Of a stretch of DNA of 44,081 nt, positions 30,301-37,144 are shown piece by piece. The DNA is from a virus, in IMG/VR virus record IMGVR_UViG_3300037961_003947, positions 1 through 44,081 of that record. One strand, 5' to 3'. How positions within the stretch are numbered: position 1 is the first letter of the stretch; every line of letters begins with the position of its first letter. The notes beneath the pieces were generated by a model that saw nothing but the letters and a program-made list of their open reading frames with translations, did not search any database and was not told where the DNA came from. The position numbers and the translations under genes were made by a program.

Positions 30301-33300
30301 CTGTACCAGAAGCATCTGTACTAAAGTCACCAGTACCAATAGTATATGTTCCTGCAGTTCTAGAAGAATCAGCAGCACTGACTGTATCAATTGTTAAGAG
30401 GCGACCTGCCGTGGCATCCTTACCAAGAATTTTTGCATAACCACCCTCATACTTGACAGAATCACTACCTGTTGCACTAAGAGTGGATAGAGTATAATGA
30501 CCAGTTTTATCAGTAGCATCAGAAGCAAACTCACAAAGCAATTCATTTCTATTCCACTGAGTTTGACCAAATACGTATGGATCTCCAGAGTTATCTACCG
30601 TAATTGCGTGAACAGTAATACCTTCGATGCGATTCTTATCAAAATTATTATTAGTATGTTTTTTCAGTTTACCATCATATCCAATTTTTACACTATCAAC
30701 AAGTTTTTGATTAGTGGTACTATCAGTTCTAGTAAATGCAATATTTAAATCTCCGAAAATATCAATTGTACTTCTAGTGGCAAGTTCAATATTGCTACCA
30801 GATGGAGTGAGATATCTATAATTCCAGAGTAAATCACCACTTGCATCTAATTTACCAACCCAGAAACTATCTTTAGTTGCATTATTGGTCTTAAGAGCCA
30901 AAGTAGCAGTGATATAAAATTCATCGAATTCATCAACTGCTAAACTGGTATTTCTAAAGGAATAAACAGTATTATTAATCTCCTTAATCCATTCAATAGA
31001 GATTGCAGATGTTCCTACGATTGCTTTACCAAAGGCAACTTTAGAATCCGCTGCACCATCAGTAGCAGCAGTTTCCATAATAAAATAAACTGCATCATTA
31101 AGTACAATCAAATCTGTAACTTTCTCAGACCCTGAAGCAGATGCAATCTTTCTCTTAGCAGCAAAATCACCAGTGGAATCAATAGATGCAATAAATGCGT
31201 CTTGGGGATTTGCAGAGTTTGTATTTGTGTAACCACCAATAATATAACGAGTATCGGAATATTTTTTGAGTGTGGTGACATAATCAGCTCTGGTAGAACC
31301 AGAGATACCAGAGTATTCTTTCTGGAAACTAAGTGTTGCACTAAGACCATCGGTGCTTTGTACATACTTTGCAAGAATAATATCAGGATTGTATGCAGCA
31401 TTAACTTGAATATTTGGTCTGGTTTGTCCAACCAACCAAATATTGTCTCCACTAACATCTAATTTTGTAAATTCTGTATAGGTTTGTCCTACGGTGCTTT
31501 CAAGAGTTTTCTCCCACTCCTTAACACCAAGTTCAGAGAATTTTGAAACAAATGCAACTTCATTGTTAGTAGCATCTACAGTTTTTCCACAGAAGAAAAC
31601 TTCTTTGTTATCATTAACAAAAACATCATTAATTTTTACATATTCCTCATGCTCAACTAAAGAAACATAGTAATTTGCTTTTTTGAAGATTTGTGGATGG
31701 GATAAAATAACACGAGGATTTTTAGTATATCCAGATCCAGCATTTACGATGTTAACAGTATCAATAGATCCAACTGTTGTTGTAACTGCCTGAAGTTCTG
31801 CAGATTCACCGTCACCATCAATAATAATTGTGGGAGGAATTTCAGAATCATATCCAGACCCAGTTTGAGTAATTATAATTTCTTCAACACCTTTAAGTTG
31901 TCTGACGACGAAACTCTTATTTGTTTCATCCATTACAGGTGTATAATCAACATATACAGAATCACTTACAATCAAATTGTGAGGAGTCGATGTTGTTAAT
32001 ACGCCATAGAATTTATCTTCAACTGATTCAAACGTATATGCACTAACGGTCTCACCTTTGATTCTAGAGACCCTTGCAGATACACCACTTCCATCAGTAT
32101 CGGAATTGTCGAAGGTAAGGATGTCATTAACCTGGTAACTCTTACCAGCATCTTCAATGATGAATCCTGTTACGGATGCATCTTCAAATTTAGTAGTTGT
32201 TTCAACTTCAATATCAACTTTAGAATCAAATCTAACTTTGGGGAAATAATCAAATAATTGTAATGGAGATTCCTCAAGAATTTGATCAGGATCATCAGTT
32301 TCATCCTGACTGATAACACCATCTCTATTTTCATCTTCTACATCAAATAATAAAATGTCTCCGCTTTCTGTAGTAAGAGAATTTGTTGATACATTTGGTG
32401 CTCTTTCAACATCAATATCAACATTTTCGTAGGGGTCACGATATCTAATAACACCTGTGGGAATATTTTGCTGAATTGCATCTTTATTCAAATTCCAAGA
32501 ATCTACAATGGAATTAAAACTAGGTCCAATTACATAAGGGAATACTGGATTACCATTTTCCGTTGTATCGATAGTAATAAAATAGCAATATCTTCCATCA
32601 GGAAAATCTGGTGTTTTACAGAAACGACCATTATATTGATCCAAATCGCCCAGACCAAAAGAATATTCATAATCTTCAACAAAATTACCAGCAGGTTCAT
32701 CACTCAACGATGGTCCAGCAGATCTAACTGGATTTGGATTGCTAACCGAATCTTCAACAAGATTAGTTTTTAATCTATAAGAAGTATTCAGTCTAACAAT
32801 ATTTGAAGACTGATTCGTTGGATCAACATATCCATAAGGACCATAAATTGGATTACCATCAAATGCCCATCCAATGATTGGAGAGTGTTCTAATTGAGTT
32901 TCTTGCTCTAAAATAGATCCAGTAAGACTTTCAAATAAATTATCACCAAGAATATATCTCAATCTCTGTGGATTGGACAAATGAGCGTATTCACCACCAT
33001 ATTGATTATTATATCCAGCAAACACTGCTCCTTTTGCAGAATCAAATGTTGTGGTTTCTTGAAGGTTATAAGTCCACTTAAAGATATTTGGAGTAAATGT
33101 AGCGCCAGAACCAACAGAAGTCAAATTAATAACTGTAGTTCCCTGAACGTAATTAATACCTCTATTGATAATTTCAATACCAGTTACTCTTCCAGCATTT
33201 TCACCATCAGTGTCAATAGTTGCACGAGCAACTGCACCAAAACCATCACCCTGAATAGTAACCTCAGGAGCAGTCGTATATCCACTACCTGCTGAGATGA

Positions 33301-36300
33301 TAGCAATAGAAATAATTCTACCATTACTTACAATCGCTTGAGCAACTGCTCCAGAACCAGAACTAAGAGTGACAGTTGGATTGGAAGTATAAGATTCACC
33401 ACCATTGGTGATAGCAATAGATTTAACAGGTCCTCTAACAGAAGCAGTTGCTGTAGCACCAGATCCACCACCACCGACAATAGTAATTGTTGGTTGAGAT
33501 GTATATCCTGTACCGTTTGTATTCATAAGAATACTAGATACAACCCCTCTAGTAACAACAGCAGTTGCAGCAGCACCAGATCCGCCACCGCCAACAATTG
33601 AAACAAGAGGAGAAGACGTATAACCACTACCACCATCATTAACAATGATTTCAGTAATAGAACCATTAACAGTTACTGTACCAGCAGCACCTGTACCACC
33701 CCCACCAGAAATAGTAATATTTGGAGGAGATGCTGAATCATATCCAGATCCTGCATTATCAATATTGATTGATGTTACTGGACCAAAAGTTTTTGTAATG
33801 CTGGACTTATAAGACCAAATAGATGTTCCATTAATCCAAGTTCCAATAGCACCAGGAGAAATATTGTTTTTAACCGAAATAGTTTGAGATGCTAATGGGA
33901 ATCTATTAAGTTTACGCTGGTTTCCAGGTAAAAGAGCAGATCCAGGGAAAGGACCAATATTATAGTTTGGAATACCAGTAGATGCCACATAGACATAATT
34001 ATCATTGAAAAAGGTATTCTGAATATTCGTGGTATATGGACCAATAGAATTTAAAACTGCAGTATTATCAGACTTACCTTTATTGAGGTCAACAGAGACA
34101 AGAATATTACCTTGAGGAACTACTTCTGCAGGTTGTGCAAGTTGATATTGGAAAACAGTATCACTATCTCTAGATGTTACCAAGAAGGTTCCATTGAAAA
34201 GAATTGGATTTGCACCGTAAACTGTTACCTGGTCTCCAACCAAAAGACCATGATTATTTTCACAAGTAACTGTAGCAAATCGATTATCAACACCACCAAA
34301 AGCGATATTATCAACTTCAATTAATTTTTTGACATTATACAACCAAGTTTTTAATTGAGGTTTGGTAGATGTACCGCCAAGTTTAGATACTGACAATTTA
34401 TCGCCAGAAAGATAATAAGATCCAGTATCAGTTAAGGTTGTCTGTTGTGCATCAACAATACCTACAATATTAAGAACAACTTCTTGAGCAGTGCCTTTAT
34501 TTACATAAACAACCAAATTAGAAGTTACTTCAGTAGCAGAATCCCAATCTTCAACAATATTATTGACAGAGCGTGTACATTCAATAAACTGGTTTAAAGA
34601 TTTCTCTTTATACTGAATTACTTCTGAGTTACCAATAACAAATTCACCGTTTCTCTCTGGCCAACCAATCGTAGAGTCTACAGTGATAATACTGTCAGTT
34701 GCATTCAAAGGTTCTGCAAGTTTTGTTTTATATGGAACTACAAAACTTCCTTGAATAGTTTCTTCGGAAAGAACTAATTCGTAAAGTTCAACGTTAGAAG
34801 TTTTAATAGAAATAAAGTTTTCAATTAAAGCACTTGCTGCCTGAATATTAGGATCTGCAATACTAGACTCTTGAGTAAGGAGACCATCTTTGATATTAGT
34901 TGGATCACCACTAACTAAGGTTGCACGAAGAATAGTATCAATAGACCAAGTTGCTGCAGATGGTTTTGTAATCTGATCTTTTGGATAAGAAACTGTTACT
35001 TGTTCACCATACAGAAGTTTAAACAAGTATGCAACACTAAAAGAAGTACCTTTAGTAGAATAAAAATCTTTTACCGATTTAATTGCATTTCGTACATCAA
35101 TTTTTTTATAATCAAGTTCAGGAACATCTGGTAAAAACTGTTCTGTGTATTTGTCGAGAAGTCTCTTAACAAATAAAGCATCTAAACATTTTACTTCTGC
35201 ATTCTCCATTGCTGCAGATGCAGTTGTATTATTAGAAAATACTGCGTTTCCACTTTCAGTATATCTTACAATACCACTAGACGCTCTAGCACACCCTTCA
35301 AATTTGGCCTTAGTAAATCCACTTCCTTTTTTAGAAACAGAAAATCCTGTAATTTCATTTAAACCAATTTCAACAGATGCTCTGGCTTCTGGAGGATTTT
35401 GAATAATGATTGATGGTGGATTAGCTGAAGAATATCCACTACCAAAATTAGTGATGTTAATATCAGTAATTCTTCCATTAAAGACTGAAGCAGTTGCTGT
35501 AGCTCCAGTGCCACCGTCTTCTCTATTATCAACAATATAGACAGATGGGACATCATCATATCCAGAACCACCATTAAGTAATTCAACAGATACAATTCTA
35601 CCATCACCATCTACAAGAGTTTCTAATACCTGAGCACCTACGGGATCAACAACAGCAATTCTAGGTACACTAGTATATCCCTGACCAGCATTAATAATAT
35701 TGATAGAAGTAACTTTACCATCAGTAAGAACTGCTTGCAAAACTGCTTTTACAGGATTATTTCCAGTTGGTTCGTCAATATAAATGCTTGGAACCGTTGT
35801 ATATCCAGATCCACCATCTGTTACAGGAATAGTTCCACTAACACTACCATTAGAAAGTGTCACACTTCCTAATTTTGCACCACCTGGTTGTTTAAACGAA
35901 ACCCTAGGAGTAAAAGTATATCCGCTGCCCGAATTTTCAATTTCAATACTAGAAACTGAACCATTTGTAACAATTGCCTTTAATTTGGCATTTTTAGAAT
36001 CAGACGTTGTAGAAGACTGAACAACTACCTCTGGGGGGTTGGTATCACTATACCCCCTTCCGCCGTCAAGTAAAACAGAATTTTTAACACCATTTACAAG
36101 TGCTGTGGCTGCTGCACCAGATCCTGTATCAACACCTGTAATAGTAACTTTAGGAGGATATTTGTACTCATACCCAGAACCTGTAGAATTGATACTAATA
36201 GAATCTAATTCACCAGAATTACTAATACGAGCATAACCAACAGCACCAGAACCAAAATCTGGAATGGGTGCTTCAATAGAATACAGAGATAAAATTCTAC

Positions 36301-37138
36301 CATTTAATGGTGCTTCATTAAAGATGAATAGATTTTTATCGATAAAATAATCTTGCTTAGGTACTAAAAGATTATTATCGTAAACTGCTAAAATATATTC
36401 ATCTGCAATTGGTTCATAATCTACACCATTTCTACGAATCTTAAAAATTGTTTCTCCATCGCCAAAATCTGCAGAAATGCTATCAATAGGAACAATTGTA
36501 TTTTCAATAAATCCACTAAGAAAATTGATATAAGTATCAACATTATCATCACCAGCAACTCTTGCTCTAGGTGCTGTGGTGAAAACAATATTGTCATCAT
36601 CAACAGTATAGTCTACACCAGGAATTAAGATTTCTCCATAGAGACTAACAATTAAATGTTGTGCTGTTGGAGGACTAACTGGCGACGATTGAGATGTAAG
36701 GGGGAATGATCTAGTTGTTCCGTTGTATGAATCGATTAATTGAGCTAGACCAGTCCACTTAAGTTTTACCTGATCGTAAGATATACCAGGACTTAATGCA
36801 ATGTTAGGAGCAGACGTAGTTTTCTCATAGTAAATTACTTCGTCACCAATTAAAATAGATCCATTAGTATCAAGAAAACTATCTACACTTTCAACAACAA
36901 TAGTATTACTTTCACTTGTGATTGGTTCTACAATCTTAGTTGCACCGTCTAAAATATCTACATCAAGTTTATCAATATCAAGATATTGTAGGAAATTATT
37001 AATAATGTTCTGACCAAGACCAGTTTTTTCTTGAGATCTATAGTAATACTCAAGAAACTTATTAAACAGTGGATATTCTGTCTTTAAAAACTCAGGAGAC
37101 TGAGAACTAATAGACTGGGAGACCTTATTAATATTCAT
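18371..37138 (-). CDS. gp7: Giant baseplate wedge protein, gp7-like core with massive insertions (6255 aa)
   Basis: This single frame occupies 43% of the window. Three stretches resemble the C-terminal half of T4 gp7 as I recall it: the helical N-terminus (about 12-60, EYPLFNKFLEYYYRSQ), DFYSTKG followed by YLFKLLYGEQVTV (about 691-720), and SYAVKSSVSIDDWKD with NVHPASFKVFGEL (VHP at 3571-3573). Between and after them lie GSGY repeats (about 297-600, 1119-1346, 3113-3327 and near the C-terminus), a YHYH-like domain (1415-1545), a propeller-like region (1820-2205), LamG-like domains (2337-2510 and about 4130-4413), helical repeats (4480-4597, 4807-4960) and a carbohydrate-binding-like region (5300-5490). 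Four NGV-type beta modules lie at about 140-197, 3660-3715, 5953-6017 and 6033-6103. It sits where T4 has gene 7. T4 gp7 is 1032 aa. The insertions probably project from the baseplate rim, perhaps for receptor contact. Confidence 0.8.
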   Translation of the reverse strand: MNINKVSQSISSQSPEFLKTEYPLFNKFLEYYYRSQEKTGLGQNIINNFLQYLDIDKLDVDILDGATKIVEPITSESNTIVVESVDSFLDTNGSILIGDEVIYYEKTTSAPNIALSPGISYDQVKLKWTGLAQLIDSYNGTTRSFPLTSQSSPVSPPTAQHLIVSLYGEILIPGVDYTVDDDNIVFTTAPRARVAGDDNVDTYINFLSGFIENTIVPIDSISADFGDGETIFKIRRNGVDYEPIADEYILAVYDNNLLVPKQDYFIDKNLFIFNEAPLNGRILSLYSIEAPIPDFGSGAVGYARISNSGELDSISINSTGSGYEYKYPPKVTITGVDTGSGAAATALVNGVKNSVLLDGGRGYSDTNPPEVVVQSSTTSDSKNAKLKAIVTNGSVSSIEIENSGSGYTFTPRVSFKQPGGAKLGSVTLSNGSVSGTIPVTDGGSGYTTVPSIYIDEPTGNNPVKAVLQAVLTDGKVTSINIINAGQGYTSVPRIAVVDPVGAQVLETLVDGDGRIVSVELLNGGSGYDDVPSVYIVDNREDGGTGATATASVFNGRITDINITNFGSGYSSANPPSIIIQNPPEARASVEIGLNEITGFSVSKKGSGFTKAKFEGCARASSGIVRYTESGNAVFSNNTTASAAMENAEVKCLDALFVKRLLDKYTEQFLPDVPELDYKKIDVRNAIKSVKDFYSTKGTSFSVAYLFKLLYGEQVTVSYPKDQITKPSAATWSIDTILRATLVSGDPTNIKDGLLTQESSIADPNIQAASALIENFISIKTSNVELYELVLSEETIQGSFVVPYKTKLAEPLNATDSIITVDSTIGWPERNGEFVIGNSEVIQYKEKSLNQFIECTRSVNNIVEDWDSATEVTSNLVVYVNKGTAQEVVLNIVGIVDAQQTTLTDTGSYYLSGDKLSVSKLGGTSTKPQLKTWLYNVKKLIEVDNIAFGGVDNRFATVTCENNHGLLVGDQVTVYGANPILFNGTFLVTSRDSDTVFQYQLAQPAEVVPQGNILVSVDLNKGKSDNTAVLNSIGPYTTNIQNTFFNDNYVYVASTGIPNYNIGPFPGSALLPGNQRKLNRFPLASQTISVKNNISPGAIGTWINGTSIWSYKSSITKTFGPVTSINIDNAGSGYDSASPPNITISGGGGTGAAGTVTVNGSITEIIVNDGGSGYTSSPLVSIVGGGGSGAAATAVVTRGVVSSILMNTNGTGYTSQPTITIVGGGGSGATATASVRGPVKSIAITNGGESYTSNPTVTLSSGSGAVAQAIVSNGRIISIAIISAGSGYTTAPEVTIQGDGFGAVARATIDTDGENAGRVTGIEIINRGINYVQGTTVINLTSVGSGATFTPNIFKWTYNLQETTTFDSAKGAVFAGYNNQYGGEYAHLSNPQRLRYILGDNLFESLTGSILEQETQLEHSPIIGWAFDGNPIYGPYGYVDPTNQSSNIVRLNTSYRLKTNLVEDSVSNPNPVRSAGPSLSDEPAGNFVEDYEYSFGLGDLDQYNGRFCKTPDFPDGRYCYFITIDTTENGNPVFPYVIGPSFNSIVDSWNLNKDAIQQNIPTGVIRYRDPYENVDIDVERAPNVSTNSLTTESGDILLFDVEDENRDGVISQDETDDPDQILEESPLQLFDYFPKVRFDSKVDIEVETTTKFEDASVTGFIIEDAGKSYQVNDILTFDNSDTDGSGVSARVSRIKGETVSAYTFESVEDKFYGVLTTSTPHNLIVSDSVYVDYTPVMDETNKSFVVRQLKGVEEIIITQTGSGYDSEIPPTIIIDGDGESAELQAVTTTVGSIDTVNIVNAGSGYTKNPRVILSHPQIFKKANYYVSLVEHEEYVKINDVFVNDNKEVFFCGKTVDATNNEVAFVSKFSELGVKEWEKTLESTVGQTYTEFTKLDVSGDNIWLVGQTRPNIQVNAAYNPDIILAKYVQSTDGLSATLSFQKEYSGISGSTRADYVTTLKKYSDTRYIIGGYTNTNSANPQDAFIASIDSTGDFAAKRKIASASGSEKVTDLIVLNDAVYFIMETAATDGAADSKVAFGKAIVGTSAISIEWIKEINNTVYSFRNTSLAVDEFDEFYITATLALKTNNATKDSFWVGKLDASGDLLWNYRYLTPSGSNIELATRSTIDIFGDLNIAFTRTDSTTNQKLVDSVKIGYDGKLKKHTNNNFDKNRIEGITVHAITVDNSGDPYVFGQTQWNRNELLCEFASDATDKTGHYTLSTLSATGSDSVKYEGGYAKILGKDATAGRLLTIDTVSAADSSRTAGTYTIGTGDFSTDASGTGATFSVVVAANGAATVTIVNPGSGYAVDETFTITDARLGGGGGASLTFDAATVSSVGDWVNGAIKVPAASLGTKLNDNWTIEYMLYKDGSNFRSNSQTEYTLLNIGDATDATGGLWLYYDHANGKLELVVTNNSTTINSASSPFQSVSTTMFANNSWQFIGVKKDGNVFTVYVNGISVITGTIANTSLSNKDLYIGNIPGKSATTGQFRSNEQLEGYIDNLRLRNRAVTPTVPSDADALPPTDTFALAYDWTDDAWFTTNLKRYDYIDYVGWGLKSDKDSDSERLGDKGLQTNTQIGFVRTAVTPVTGSTLTVSNVGFTLGGVGLQGLDFEDATSSLTQGTETLAYSVDEWSSRTATVPSPGSQKLKLTAVVKNRYYMKTTSTTKIDNVQELTINQDFNITVGSKLTLNNTSGQFVNSGYVLRVDRTNKKVYLAVNNNLWSNDLNTGVLSTSQFSEQSTYGIEGPVPNDINVISDYEFKDVVNTTPGTFNFDLDDYNLNRTDATGGGGNLDSFATFKPFDTDHYSVKIVEISGSSSFIPGSVVDITSSDISFNSAKTTAQITNLTGVTKITLIATLDKVLQVTAVANTDEVYIITGDRHYLSVGDNILVDGNPTQQLNSVAYDEYDGSFVVDRVVSNREFTYKLNAVAQTDPATTAANVSIFAKSPVLKMYYGHQYLFDVSHSSMVGSNLSFSKDNLFKLEYSFNSIERVGTPGVTGAGQPNPTVKLKVDRDIVTNISYYFDPSRTGDDSPIDSNSYLDIVDSPYMGTFSITSVAGATITQGATVFKFELANEPEGNANITRTSYTTSSEKAVGAIGDIRLINSGGFYSKLPVVTGIQSSRKIERVEINDPGTEYAVGVYNSVPIAGDGEGGFVTILVADGTDDEGTTIPGQIQSVTITSPGKGYTTASIDIDAVPGILGSGLTGSGADVDVIIPAFGTGASVFAQGTNVGKIKKLKNNNFGYDYTHDYTLRPEITFPINAQLTSTSILDSITVTDPGSGYSQAPAVIITGGGGSGATAEASIRNGRIDQIVIKDPGAGYSSEPTVSLRSSFNYVVNLDLGLLQFAFPHGIANGSEITLNVVDTGQGIEYPLAAGATGRLNGSTTYYAITGSANSLENDQMKLAITAANAELGDGLSFVNAGTGRQQVLTESFGATAEANVITSTFLEGELVYQGDSLENATATGFVSTNEGWQVGPRILKIVDYTGDFAEGQSVSGAISKSSGVISDLNIAKGVLEIGSITKTTGQFIDDIGKPSEIVQKIQDSYYYQDFSYAVKSSVSIDDWKDILIKNVHPASFKVFGELNLEEYGYTANKEIDFQLTKSVELAREATVPNIQSFALAEPIYSEFNNTEVLFRQKRLTSSENILTSVVQRLDDISNQFDGVKTQFPLTVNSENVIANANQLMIVLNGVAQTPNTSFEVQGDSIVFAEPPQPPASVKYVNAQISQISTKTLGFTFTSGIFPTAGNTLVGITSSARFTVTTVAGDDISGFVTEGNFIAGEQCQVSATGFSGTLQTITDVVNNGLFIFNEQVTNLEGNTARIETINLETGQETPIAELRYGIGSATTSIEVIATTSETPTPVPANTFEVGENYQIRSEIITVTGVTNGSQSTTLTVSRAQSGTAAISHQENSPVYSTAIEITNSLTLSKTTGTYQSTPGLFDIQLDDVIIGASSGVVARITSTSAYQDPVTQEFIPQVNISSGSSFFGLLFNRLTSVTYPNKVIDDISKSQVSIVDFTDNATAFDAQFPSSESISNNIIVYDQQTGDFDNNEFIRNYTISYGTNTSEFAANEDIKVRKLTFTDRQGSGFLNDGHVIRTLDTKAEVVGYSQATQTIYLGKIGRCKSTGEDYHSVTFTNATINTYNERYGSGCLALSPGTSAHTFVSGVTNAITAGGGATGSFTAAAGTTYDPFSGLMVLNIGTHSLTTSNTVTIADNGVVFTCAQDNNTSNKAYPRSTDPASSSALAITATTSTTITVNVGAVPVDEYASIATSTEFGFGTNAYTIECWIKPNSIASGSKAIFDMRTTGTEVSAYLYLDGANLKYYVNGSVVITGATNLVADTWYHVAVSRTSTTTKMFLNGTQEGSDFSDSGNYGSTKPVRIGAAFDASADFPGYIDEFRISNSGRYTANFTAPTGMFQGDANTKLLLHFDGAYGQTYTEDWSGGESLTDGEEFNNDAILATYNTNNQTAPVTGFAGKTHRYYDAANLIVANKDFIAKEAVYLLTQQYSSLVIPGGNVNCEDDVRDILDAIAEDMRNGSNSHIWDASALYVDRTANPITISHVDTEVTETVWAYDKVKEILQYIINNVLWTVQGNHGLTQFTDSTLTDSNNNTYTTFTPTGATYDAATGDLVLTIGTNSLTTSSLVALERDSITFTCADDNNDREIAYPDKGNTTAYDKVLAVKARTSTTITVNVGASPVGQRYAHTFVSATANAVKVLNYTTGDCADVYSTISNLLDILTDTLEQANLGTPVDHLATITKVEPAREYQGGTVDAFNEVGFTSSYHNAATDTLYSNKIDADSQYRFRDAANLIRSNNSVIVDKAAFDMIQRYPDLSNDMPRNGDGTGAGTLRCKTDMALIVDAIAKDIEFGGNKNTVRAAKFYVDNKNELQHIRLQVWQSVFAHDRLGVYLKEAITGDLTYDNTDNIITGDWGITNDAGGCANVKTAIDNLITTINDIIAPTNNDFNIGGDRLYFNREYISEEITGRSSANSLGLLGTELQYTIANGTFSSHTYTKATYRTYIEDFIIAAISDLQTGGNNSSIAQMEKFLDFNKEITSINNELYAFFHAHEEIKVLGEKAIKNLLRDNGSSVTGNQYAAAHTNIAAYQDSESPSDIDEVWYRFRDLVDFGLATLFPGDTEAKSVVKNLVYNKNYYKQEIASLVNEQFGSGAWVYDGFIDDIIGNIEYDYLTSNTVDTQTAYTLTFSAFSGTFVVGETVTSGGTTAKVLYTSKSVMVIGSLSGTIFAAGANLTAPSGATATVATGGVSGSHEYYNNYSNVKTLEYAQGLTSLIGQSVDNTNLWTLPEQFDQNWTATLSSVTANNALSPDNTQTAEKVDTTASAGEHFITRAYTLTSFDTFDSTSIKFDSTNDTFDTGSTQSEQRFTSSMFVKKGEYDRVRFTVSLGSGAENAQFSSNLTDGTTGNVFATNGINVSDHGMVPIGSGWFRIYMTVTFGFGFTALNTRLSILNSVGALDHTGIANNGLYVWGAKLTTQPLGTYTSVLGTQFFTNGEYNIKTFAIERLRDFSKRALSDTLVSPSTSATFSKFYDSAVASNYNSDTAMTVIRSSLNIIDNQLSDSEHYTTITENNAISVPTKVYGDRDIPVGISGELVQSDYIYSATSDASAEVQRLTLNEAKVVKVYKRFRIDGDITDGPYTMNETVSKQGDSNVTGVVYGFYEDANYKYLDVEVTGGTWAISDVIVGGANTTTATLSALENRLHVIDVKGSFSADIPFLGYTSTETAEPVSYTQNNASVTDNTGGRLTVDTASLIGSFESTSVVYPESSREYLEVTKYAGLDISVGDRIASTGHVRLTVTVDSSLNQFTVGNRLYRIVNGGQDTDVYGIISEYDSNNNYIYYVPVEGTIASNDVVGDYGASGEVLAGRATSSSKTTIAGAGSALVQDIQSTSLNRRLYLTDIKGAFTGRDGLRGPDDYRSAIIERKELKARVKRFFKGFDGTQTTFKLTTDNGTQYLPDPAGHMLIFINGVLQPPGSTNAFTAFSDNIQFTEAPELGASFTGFYLGKLRQLDDISFEFDSLRQSFNLKRNDVFYSLTLTDGIQSSTILPENNIIVSINGVLQEPGVGFEIVGSRIIFSEVPRFGSTFVAFSYVGSEADVDSDEVVPPIEAGDFIDIEGEVSDREVAVIESSNSLITFDYLGSVFGQNANATANLTTGSIEKVQVTSGGSGYTSRPTVRLDSISGFDGQVKALVGVAGVTVTNAGSSYENPGVSVATTVPDDWTAPDLSQYGEEVIDPEIL
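23890..24770 (-). other. LamG-like domain split by a fibre module, in the giant protein
   Basis: The concanavalin-like/LamG core runs from GSGCLALSPGTSA to AYTIECWIKPN and VADTWYHVAVSRT, then PGYIDEFRIS. Between GTSA and EYASI lies about 100 residues of an unrelated module (HTFVSG ... HSLTTSN ... TITVNVGAVP, about 24340-24670). A related module recurs at about 22990-23300. LamG domains commonly bind glycans. Confidence 0.65.
30248..30301. repeat. 54-nt near-identical repeat, copy in the giant gene
   Basis: This segment matches 9065-9118 in the DUF4815 gene at 53 of 54 positions and in the same reading frame. It encodes part of the shared module GATFSVVVAANGAATVTI. Confidence 0.9.
32510..32890 (-). 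other. YHYH-like domain in the giant protein
   Basis: Residues about 1415-1545 contain SPIIGWAFDGNPIYGPYGY, then EYSFGLGDLDQYNGRFCKTP and NPVFPYVIGPSF. This is the order and wording of the YHYH domain family as found in marine phage proteins. The YHYH tetrapeptide that names the family is not present. A second, interrupted copy lies in the 1375-aa protein. Confidence 0.7.
33100..33790 (-). repeat. GSGY repeat cluster 2 in the giant protein
   Basis: Five or six tandem copies lie at residues about 1119-1346, with the regular form GSGYTSSPLVSIVGGGGSGA. They are more similar to each other than those of cluster 1, suggesting more recent tandem duplication. They immediately precede the YHYH-like domain. 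Confidence 0.85.
35340..36260 (-). repeat. GSGY repeat cluster 1 in the giant protein
   Basis: About eight tandem copies of a 35-45 residue beta module lie between residues about 297 and 600. Each has a GSGY/GRGY/GQGY turn, a proline a few residues on, a short strand ending in a glycine, then a small-residue stretch (for example GSGYTTVPSIYIDE, GQGYTSVPRIAVVD, GSGYDDVPSVYIVD). They fall between the first and second gp7-like anchors and so account for most of the extra length there. Confidence 0.85.
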
Positions 37139-37144
37139 CTAACT

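Noticed and set aside
33100-33790. Regularly spaced similar units that could suggest a CRISPR array
   Set aside because: Units are in-frame coding repeats of variable length with similarity along the whole unit, not short identical repeats with unique spacers.
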